This document shows positions 1 to 5,070 of a stretch of DNA of 5,070 bases, piece by piece; within the stretch, counting starts at the first letter, position 1; every line of letters starts with the position of its first letter. The notes under the pieces were generated by a model. It saw only the letters and a program-made list of their open reading frames with translations. It searched no databases and had not been told where the DNA came from. Both the position numbers and the translations under genes were made by a program. The stretch is from an uncultured Flavobacteriales bacterium. GTDB taxonomy: Bacteria; Bacteroidota; Bacteroidia; Flavobacteriales_D; Parvicellaceae. The stretch is from assembly GCA_937924345.1 (NCBI GenBank), contig CALDTD010000206.1, forward strand, positions 1-5,070, given 5' to 3'.

Positions 1-1
1 T

Positions 2-97
2 GATATGAACTTTGAAAATAAAAAATTAAAATTACATGAAACTGAATTTAAAGAAATATCTGATAAGATAAGAACAGTATTTGAAAAAACTACTTAG
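2..97 (+). CDS. C-terminal end of an unidentified protein (5'-truncated)
   Basis: This is the only plus-strand frame open from the left edge. It encodes 31 residues and ends at a TAG at 95-97. The other two plus frames meet stops within the first few bases. The fragment is rich in Lys and Glu with regularly spaced hydrophobic residues, including [20 protein letters not shown] at the very end, so it looks like a soluble, charged, probably helical tail. I recognise no family in it. Its stop overlaps the 3' end of the convergent ruvC gene by 8 bases. That arrangement fits a real gene terminus, but an open frame this short could also occur by chance in AT-rich DNA. The 5' part lies outside the window. 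Confidence 0.5.
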   Translation, partial: DMNFENKKLKLHETEFKEISDKIRTVFEKTT

Positions 98-653
98 CTC
101 TTTTAGGATTTTCCTTGACAAAAGACTCCCAACTAACATAAGATTTAGTACTTGCCCCCACTACTCTACTTCCTTGATAATAATGACAAACAGCTGCTGC
201 TAAACCATCAGTTGCATCTAAATATTTAGGAATTTCTTTAAACTTTAAAATCGTTTTAAGCATTGCTGCAACTTGTTCTTTACTAGCATTTCCACTTCCG
301 GTAACAGCTTGTTTAATTTTACGCGGAGCATATTCAGTAATTGGTAAATCGCGCATTAATACAGCAGCCATAGCAACACCTTGAGCACGACCCAACTTCA
401 ACATTGATTGAACGTTCTTACCAAAAAAAGGAGCTTCAATTGCTACTTCATCGGGTAAATACTCATCAACTAAGAAACGAACTTTTTCGAAAATACGCTT
501 TAATTTTAATTCATGATTAGGCAGCTTTTGGAGATGTATTACCCCCATACTCATAACTGTTAAAGTCTTTCCTTTAACATGAATCAATCCGTACCCCATT
601 ACAGTTGTTCCTGGGTCAAGACCAAGTATAATTTTATCTACTTTAGGCAACAA
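90..653 (-). CDS. ruvC: Crossover junction endodeoxyribonuclease RuvC
   Basis: RuvC is the Holliday-junction resolvase. As a dimer it cuts paired strands of four-way junctions that RuvAB is migrating, in cytoplasmic recombination and repair. The 187-residue product has the RNase H-like fold signatures in order: GLDPGTT with catalytic Asp13, the AIEAPFF strand with Glu73 and a junction-stacking Phe76 (E. coli Glu66 and Phe69), the KLGRAQG helix (residues 86-92), the [20 protein letters not shown] region (109-128), and the [12 protein letters not shown] motif with Asp146 and Asp149 (E. coli Asp138 and Asp141). E. coli RuvC is 173 residues, so this one is full length with a short basic tail. The start is the TTG at 653-651. 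An in-frame TAA directly precedes it, and the first internal Met (residue 19) lies beyond Asp13, so a non-ATG start is forced; the adjacent TTG at 650-648 is an alternative. No ruvA or ruvB is nearby. The identification is secure. Confidence 0.97.
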   Translation of the reverse strand: MLPKVDKIILGLDPGTTVMGYGLIHVKGKTLTVMSMGVIHLQKLPNHELKLKRIFEKVRFLVDEYLPDEVAIEAPFFGKNVQSMLKLGRAQGVAMAAVLMRDLPITEYAPRKIKQAVTGSGNASKEQVAAMLKTILKFKEIPKYLDATDGLAAAVCHYYQGSRVVGASTKSYVSWESFVKENPKRAK

Positions 654-703
654 TTAAATATTTTATGGTTTCTTTACTAAAGTAATACTTTTTAAGAGCA
701 AAA
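654..703. promoter_or_regulatory. Divergent intergenic spacer between ruvC and the flippase-like gene
   Basis: These 50 bases separate two divergently oriented start codons, so they should hold any promoter serving ruvC and the rightward gene, unless those lie inside the opposite coding sequence. Near the centre (674-685) is an imperfect dyad, TTACTAAAGTAA, with 5-base arms around an AA. On the plus strand, TACTTTTT at 686-693 matches seven of eight bases of the Bacteroidota -7 consensus TAnnTTTG, but no TTG sits at the expected -33 distance. On the minus strand the dyad includes TACTTTAG, also one mismatch from the consensus. Matches this loose are expected by chance at this base composition. 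The exact promoters are therefore unresolved. Confidence 0.35.
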
Positions 704-1681
704 TTGAAACAGCATATAGAAATAAAAAAATGGGGAGTAAAAATCTTAAAAATAGGATTTATGCTAACCATTCTATATCTAATAGTAGAGACTTTAAACG
801 AGGAAGAAATTGAAAACACTATCAAAAAGTGTGTAGAAAACTTTACGCTAAAATCCTATATACTAATTAGCACTGTACTTTTTTTACAATTTATAAATTG
901 GTCAATCGAAGCAAAAAAGTTTAAATATATATTAAGTAGAAAAAAAACAATTATAACTTTTAAACAAGCCATAAAAAGTGTGTATTTGGGTAACGCTACA
1001 GGAATACTAACCCCAGACAGGTTAGGAAACTTTATCGGACGAACAATAGGTCTTAATAAAATAAGTAAAACATTAATTATAAGTTCAACAACCCTTGGTA
1101 ACTATGCTCAGCTAGTAACTACATTAACGTTTGCTACACTAAGTACTTTATTATTAACACAAATAGAAACAAGCATAATACTACCGCTAATATCAAGTAA
1201 GGTATTAATGATAATAACCTTAGTAATATGGGTAATAAGCATCTTAATTTTCTTTAATCCAAAGGTGATTATAAAACCATTATTAAAAATAAAATGGTTG
1301 AACAAAAAAAGAAAAAACATAGAACACTTAATAGGATTAAAAAGAAATGAGTTATTAAAAATCTTATTATATGGAATAACTAGATATACAATTTTTATAA
1401 TACAATTACATACTACTTTAATTACATTTGAATTAAATATAACTATTATAGATACTGTAATATATGCAGGTATCTTATATCTACTAACAACCATAGTTCC
1501 ATCACCTTTATTAGGCAACTTAGGAACTAGAGAGTATATTAGTATACTATTGTTAGGCAACTATCAAAATCCAACTCTGGTTGTTATTGCTTCAGTTACT
1601 ATTTGGATGATTAACATCGCTATACCAGCATTGATTGGAACAGCAATCTTATTTTCAATAAAAAATAAAGATAAAGTGTAA
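704..1681 (+). CDS. Flippase-like integral membrane protein (LPG_synthase_TM / UPF0104, YbhN-like)
   Basis: This 325-residue inner-membrane protein has about seven to eight hydrophobic helices, at roughly residues 14-31, 51-67, 122-151, 158-184, 217-242, 248-266 and 291-318. Two conserved blocks of the family (PF03706) are visible: GNATGILTPDRLGNFIGR at 96-113 and the SPLLGNLGTREY segment at 267-278. The family includes the membrane domain of MprF-type lysylphosphatidylglycerol synthases and stand-alone proteins often called flippase-like. No aminoacyl-transferase domain is attached here, so lipid lysinylation is unlikely. Transport or scrambling of a lipid or lipid-linked substrate is an inference. 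The start chosen is TTG at 704, because an in-frame TAA lies at 683-685 and the first ATG (761, residue 20) would cut helix 1 in half. An AAGAG at 694-698 precedes the TTG. The family call is firm, but the substrate is unknown. Confidence 0.85.
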   Translation: MKQHIEIKKWGVKILKIGFMLTILYLIVETLNEEEIENTIKKCVENFTLKSYILISTVLFLQFINWSIEAKKFKYILSRKKTIITFKQAIKSVYLGNATGILTPDRLGNFIGRTIGLNKISKTLIISSTTLGNYAQLVTTLTFATLSTLLLTQIETSIILPLISSKVLMIITLVIWVISILIFFNPKVIIKPLLKIKWLNKKRKNIEHLIGLKRNELLKILLYGITRYTIFIIQLHTTLITFELNITIIDTVIYAGILYLLTTIVPSPLLGNLGTREYISILLLGNYQNPTLVVIASVTIWMINIAIPALIGTAILFSIKNKDKV

Positions 1682-1694
1682 CAAATTAGACTAT

Positions 1695-1712
1695 ACAATT
1701 GTTATACTTTTA
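1695..1712 (+). promoter_or_regulatory. Possible -7 promoter element upstream of the MuiA-like gene
   Basis: The 49-base gap between the flippase-like gene and the MuiA-like gene contains a perfect 8-base palindrome, ACAATTGT (1695-1702). It is followed by TACTTTTA (1705-1712), which differs from the Bacteroidota -7 consensus TAnnTTTG only in the last base. It lies about 18 bases before the ATG at 1731, a plausible distance for a short leader. There is no TTG at the expected -33 spacing, so the match is incomplete and may be chance. If real, it would start a transcript covering the MuiA-like, glycosyltransferase and permease genes. Confidence 0.2.
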
Positions 1713-1730
1713 TAGAATAAAGAACATACT

Positions 1731-3431
1731 ATGGCTAAATATATTTTTCTAATTTGCTCAACACTGTTTGTTTCAATAATATTTGGCGGAAAACCAAACG
1801 AGATAAAAGTAAAATCTAAAATATCTAACATAACTTTATTTTTAACAGGAGGTGAGGCAAGTAGGTTAGCGAACGTTAATTTAAAAAAAGGGAGAAATAA
1901 GATAGTTTATACTGGTATAAGCTCCGTTATTGATCGAAAGAGTATACAGTTTAATGCAGATAAAGCCTATGAGTTAGTTTCTGTAAGCACTGAAATGGAT
2001 TTTCTTGCACCAATTGTAGAAAATAATAAACTAAAAACAGTAAAAGACACACTTCAGTACTTAGAACAAGAGCTAAAAAGATTAAAAGACGAACGAAGCG
2101 CATATCAAACAGAGCAACAACTTCTAGACTATAACAAGAATATAAAAGGAACTGAATCTTCATTAACCGTAGAAGAGCTTAAAGCTATGGCAGATTTCTA
2201 TTTAAAAAGAAGTATGTCAATCAATAAAAAAATAACAAATTACGATGATCAAATAGAAACAATTAATCAAATTATTCCTAACTATAAATATCAACTCCAG
2301 GAACTAAACAACGAAAGTACAGCACATAGCAATCAAATAATAGTAATCGTAGATTTAGAAGAGGCAACAACATTAAAAACAAATTTAAAATACATTGTAT
2401 CTAACTGTGGTTGGCAAGCAAACTATGATTTACTAGCAACGGAACTAAATAATAACATTACATTAAAGTATAAAGCTAAAGTCTATAACAACACTGGAAA
2501 TAATTGGGAAAATATAAATATCAAACTCTCTTCTGCTAACCCAGATAAAACTGCCTCTGCACCCGAACTAACACCTTGGGTTATCTCGAGAGAGAGTAAC
2601 TTTACAAAATCTAGCTCTAAAAAGTCGACTTACCTTGTTCCACAAAATAGGGCTTACAAACAGTATTATCAAAATAGTTCTGCACCAAATATGAACCAAC
2701 AATTGGATGTAGTGAATTTTAATAATTCTAACTTTCAACTTACCCAACAACAAAAGAAAAAAGCTGTTCAATTTAAAAGTGTACAAGTGCCACAAATAAG
2801 TGCAGAGTTTGACATCAAAAAAACTTACAGTATCCCAAGCGACTCAAAACCATATTTAGTAGAAATAGCTAAACATAATTTAGCTGCTTCATTTTCTCAT
2901 AAAGCTGTACCAAAATTAGACAATGATGCTTTTCTATTAGCTAGTATTGTTGGTTGGGAAAAGTTAAACTTAATACCAGGACCAGCAAATGTCTATTTTT
3001 CAAACACCTATGTTGGACAGTCCTATCTAGAAACGCAATCGGTAGAAGATACGCTAAACCTTTCTTTTGGAAGAGATAATAAAATTACGATTGAACGTAA
3101 AAACAGCGAAGAAATGAGTGAAAAAACAGTGTTAGGGAACAATAAAAAAGACACCTATACTTACGAGATCACACTAAAAAACAATCAATCAGTTGCATCG
3201 AGTATAAATCTATACGACCAAATTCCTATTTCACAGAACAGTGACATTACTATTACCGTAAATGAAATTTCTAACGCAAGTTATGACGAAACTACAGGAG
3301 AATTAATTTGGGATATAAACCTTGAACCCAACGAGATAAAAAAGGTAAAACTTTCATTTACCATTAAATACCCCAAGGGAAGAAGTATAAAGTTAAAACG
3401 CTACCGTACAATTGCTTGCCCTTCATTCTAA
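1731..3431 (+). CDS. Secreted MuiA-family protein (DUF4140-coiled coil-DUF4139)
   Basis: This 566-residue exported protein begins with a signal-peptide-like segment (Lys3, hydrophobic core at about 4-18). No lipobox follows; Cys9 lies inside the hydrophobic core. Residues about 25-95 resemble the DUF4140 N-terminal domain (SNITLFLTGGEA, then IVYTGISSVID). A charged, helical, probably coiled-coil stretch covers about 100-200. DUF4139 covers about 215-550, with typical blocks NCGWQANYDL (225-234), NNTGNNWENINIKLSSANP (253-271), PANVYFSNTYVGQSYLET (418-435), LSFGRDNKITIERK (444-457) and YEITLKNN (478-485). The family is named after a mucoidy inhibitor, but its biochemical role is not established. 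A Gln/Asn/Tyr-rich, low-complexity insert occupies about 303-345. The ATG at 1731 directly precedes the signal sequence. The protein ends in a short basic tail finishing ACPSF. Its stop is 8 bases before the next gene's ATG, so the two are probably co-transcribed. The family is clear, while the function is open. Confidence 0.88.
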   Translation: MAKYIFLICSTLFVSIIFGGKPNEIKVKSKISNITLFLTGGEASRLANVNLKKGRNKIVYTGISSVIDRKSIQFNADKAYELVSVSTEMDFLAPIVENNKLKTVKDTLQYLEQELKRLKDERSAYQTEQQLLDYNKNIKGTESSLTVEELKAMADFYLKRSMSINKKITNYDDQIETINQIIPNYKYQLQELNNESTAHSNQIIVIVDLEEATTLKTNLKYIVSNCGWQANYDLLATELNNNITLKYKAKVYNNTGNNWENINIKLSSANPDKTASAPELTPWVISRESNFTKSSSKKSTYLVPQNRAYKQYYQNSSAPNMNQQLDVVNFNNSNFQLTQQQKKKAVQFKSVQVPQISAEFDIKKTYSIPSDSKPYLVEIAKHNLAASFSHKAVPKLDNDAFLLASIVGWEKLNLIPGPANVYFSNTYVGQSYLETQSVEDTLNLSFGRDNKITIERKNSEEMSEKTVLGNNKKDTYTYEITLKNNQSVASSINLYDQIPISQNSDITITVNEISNASYDETTGELIWDINLEPNEIKKVKLSFTIKYPKGRSIKLKRYRTIACPSF

Positions 3432-3439
3432 TTTTTTCA

Positions 3440-4543
3440 ATGATATTTATAAGTTTTTTCTTTCTAACACTTTATGGAATAGTATTTACTATAATTCTTT
3501 CAGGGTTTCTTAAAAAGAATAAACAAAATTGTACCAACGACCTCGAATTACATATAAATGTAATTATACCCCTTAGAAACGAAGAAAAAAACATAAATCA
3601 ATTAATTGATGCTTTTGAAAGACAGAGTTATAAAAAAGTCTCATATCTATTTATAAATGATCATTCTACAGATAATACTGCTGAAGTTTTAAAAGAAAAA
3701 TTAGCTAAATCAATAATTGATGCTCATCTTATAAATCAACATCCTAATCATAATGGAAAAAAGTCTGCTATTATAACAGGTATAAAAAATGCTAGACATA
3801 GTTGGATTGTTACTACAGATGCAGATACTATTCCTACAGAAGATTGGTTAAGTCAATTCGCTTCAGCATTTGCAAACAATAATCTTTTTGTAATTGGTCC
3901 TGTTATTAATACAACTAAGAAAAGCTTTCTATCAAAACTGCAAAATATTGAGGCAATAATGTTAGCTGGAATGAGTATTGGAAGTGCAAAATTAAATATT
4001 CCTGTAGTATGTAGTGGCGCAAACCTTGGTTATCATAAATCACTTTTTGAGGAATTAAAACCTTATAAAGATAATTTGCAAATTCCTTCTGGAGACGATC
4101 AATTTTTCTTGGACAAAATTATCGAAAGTAAAACCCCTATTCATTGTTTAGACAACAATAAGGCACTAGTTTTTACTCAAGCCCCAGCAACATATAAAGA
4201 ATTAATCAATCAATCAATTCGGTGGAGTTCTAAAAACAGTAAACTAAAGAATAAAAGAAGTTTATACCTCTCAGGAATAGTTTTTATAACAAATATGTTA
4301 TTACTTCTAAATATATTCTTTTCATTGTTGTTTAGTGAAATCCAATTAGTATTTTTTATACTTAAATTTATTATTGATTTTGTATTCTTAAGCACTGTTA
4401 GTTTTAAATATAATCGTTTTTCATTAATACTATTCTCCCCCCTTATCTACCTCCTCTACCCTATTCATTTATTGATTATATTCGTATCATCTTTTTTTCT
4501 TTCTGTAAAATGGAAAGAGAGGCCGATTGAACAAAATGAATAA
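3440..4543 (+). CDS. Membrane-anchored family 2 glycosyltransferase (QxxRW type)
   Basis: This 367-residue GT-A-fold transferase probably uses a nucleotide-activated sugar at the cytoplasmic face of the inner membrane. An N-terminal helix (about 2-22) precedes the catalytic domain. The domain shows IPLRNEE (43-49) and NDHSTD (73-78) for nucleotide binding, DAD (127-129) as the metal-binding DxD, SGDD (217-220) with the probable catalytic acidic residue, and QSIRW (258-262) as the QxxRW acceptor-channel motif. Two to three helices follow (about 277-299, 302-320, 330-355), ending in a charged tail. QxxRW plus C-terminal helices is the layout of processive or lipid-acceptor GT2 enzymes, but the sugar and acceptor cannot be told. 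The ATG at 3440, 8 bases after the upstream stop, is preferred. An in-frame TTG at 3416 would add eight hydrophobic residues and overlap the upstream gene. The gene overlaps the next one by 8 bases, showing a tight operon. Confidence 0.92.
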   Translation: MIFISFFFLTLYGIVFTIILSGFLKKNKQNCTNDLELHINVIIPLRNEEKNINQLIDAFERQSYKKVSYLFINDHSTDNTAEVLKEKLAKSIIDAHLINQHPNHNGKKSAIITGIKNARHSWIVTTDADTIPTEDWLSQFASAFANNNLFVIGPVINTTKKSFLSKLQNIEAIMLAGMSIGSAKLNIPVVCSGANLGYHKSLFEELKPYKDNLQIPSGDDQFFLDKIIESKTPIHCLDNNKALVFTQAPATYKELINQSIRWSSKNSKLKNKRSLYLSGIVFITNMLLLLNIFFSLLFSEIQLVFFILKFIIDFVFLSTVSFKYNRFSLILFSPLIYLLYPIHLLIIFVSSFFLSVKWKERPIEQNE

Positions 4544-5070
4544 TAGTAAAAAAGGGTCTATTTACGCTCAATCTTGGAGTAAGTTAAAACAAAACAAATC
4601 TGCGATGTTAGGCTTGTTTGTAATAGGATTTTGTATTTTCATTTCAATATTGGGTGGTAATGTTCGCCCTGACGATTCTCCTCACGCATATAACAATATA
4701 GAGTCGCTTCCTCGGTTAAAAACAGGTACAACAGTTCGGCTTTTAAAGGTTAGAAAAAATAAAAACGTAGTCATCGCAAACTTTTGGGAAAAGCTGTTTT
4801 TTGGAGGACAAGAACCAATTTACGACCTTATCCCTATTCAATCTTACCGTTTAAATAATCAATCTATTGAAGTAAAACTATATAACCCAGATGTAGAAAC
4901 CAGTGAATATATAAGTTTCCCTTTAGCTGATGTCTATTACCCAATAGACAAAGTAAAGACAAATAATCTTTATACAAATGGTTATATTGATTTACAAGGC
5001 AACAAACAAATTATAAATTTAAACGAGCTGCAAGAAAAAATTGAATCTGAAAAAATTGTTACCAAAACAT
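4536..5070 (+). CDS. OppC/DppC-type ABC transporter permease, N-terminal part (3'-truncated)
   Basis: The frame opens at ATG 4536, overlapping the glycosyltransferase stop by 8 bases, and stays open to the window edge, giving 178 residues. Residues about 12-50 match the OppC N-terminal domain (PF12911): a basic amphipathic start (SWSKLKQNKSAMLGL), one membrane helix (about 24-43), then the acidic NVRPDDSPHAYN segment. After it come about 130 residues with no second membrane helix, rich in beta-prone and charged residues (including RLLKVRKNKNVV and FFGGQEPIYDLIPI). In E. coli OppC the second helix follows much sooner, so this is a large extracytoplasmic insert, which I believe is usual in Bacteroidota OppC proteins. 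Such permeases pair with an OppB-type subunit and import peptides or similar solutes. The remaining permease helices and EAA loop lie beyond the window. The call rests on the N-terminal region only. Confidence 0.82.
   Translation, partial: MNNSKKGSIYAQSWSKLKQNKSAMLGLFVIGFCIFISILGGNVRPDDSPHAYNNIESLPRLKTGTTVRLLKVRKNKNVVIANFWEKLFFGGQEPIYDLIPIQSYRLNNQSIEVKLYNPDVETSEYISFPLADVYYPIDKVKTNNLYTNGYIDLQGNKQIINLNELQEKIESEKIVTKT

Noticed and set aside
643..825. 60-codon minus-strand open frame spanning the divergent spacer
   Set aside because: It overlaps the starts of both ruvC and the membrane-protein gene and has no recognisable motif. It is best explained as chance in AT-rich DNA.
1108..1560. 150-codon minus-strand open frame inside the flippase-like gene
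   Set aside because: It is antisense to a gene with recognisable family motifs. The translated product has no domain features beyond hydrophobicity mirrored from the opposite strand.
1511..1561. Two copies of the decamer TTAGGCAACT within the flippase-like gene
   Set aside because: They encode similar Leu-Gly-Asn residues at unrelated positions, and two short copies do not make a meaningful repeat.
3416..3439. Upstream TTG start for the glycosyltransferase, overlapping the MuiA-like gene by 16 bases
   Set aside because: The ATG at 3440 gives a complete membrane helix and a normal 8-base gap, so the TTG start is not needed.
4204..4218. Tandem AATC tetranucleotide, just under four copies, leading into the QxxRW codons of the glycosyltransferase
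   Set aside because: Too few copies for credible slippage. The sequence simply encodes the conserved Leu-Ile-Asn-Gln-Ser-Ile-Arg stretch.
1..5070. Search for a defence system, mobile element, CRISPR array, tRNA or riboswitch
   Set aside because: Coding density is near complete, all intergenic gaps are 50 bases or less, and no repeats, terminal inverted repeats, transposase, nuclease other than RuvC, or structured RNA pattern was seen.

Overview
The window is AT-rich (roughly two-thirds A+T by eye) and reads as ordinary chromosome from a member of the Bacteroidota, most likely Flavobacteriales. The evidence is the protein content: a Bacteroidota-style RuvC, a secreted DUF4140/DUF4139 (MuiA-like) protein, a QxxRW-type family 2 glycosyltransferase, and an OppC-type permease with a long extracytoplasmic insert after its first membrane helix. 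Starts lack clear Shine-Dalgarno sequences, which is also typical of the phylum. Genes are tightly packed and no stretch over 60 bases lacks a gene.

Left part (1-653): the last 31 codons of an unidentified plus-strand gene run convergently into ruvC on the minus strand, with the two stop ends overlapping by 8 bases. RuvC is intact, with all four catalytic acidic residues. It begins with TTG, which is forced by an in-frame stop immediately upstream. A 50-base divergent spacer (654-703) separates it from the rightward genes.

Right part (704-5070): four same-strand genes. These are a seven-to-eight-helix flippase-like membrane protein (LPG_synthase_TM/UPF0104 family), a 49-base gap, the exported MuiA-like protein, an 8-base gap, the membrane-anchored glycosyltransferase, an 8-base overlap, and the start of an OppC/DppC-type ABC transporter permease that is cut by the window edge. 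The last three are almost certainly co-transcribed. The membrane protein may belong to the same unit. All four products act at or across the inner membrane, so an envelope theme (lipid or polysaccharide handling plus solute import) is reasonable. No shared pathway can be demonstrated from the sequence.

I found no mobile element, tRNA, rRNA, CRISPR array, toxin-antitoxin pair or defence system, and no convincing evidence of an undescribed system. The points most worth a second look are the paired non-ATG starts on either side of the divergent spacer, the 8-base convergent overlap, and the long insert in the OppC-like protein.
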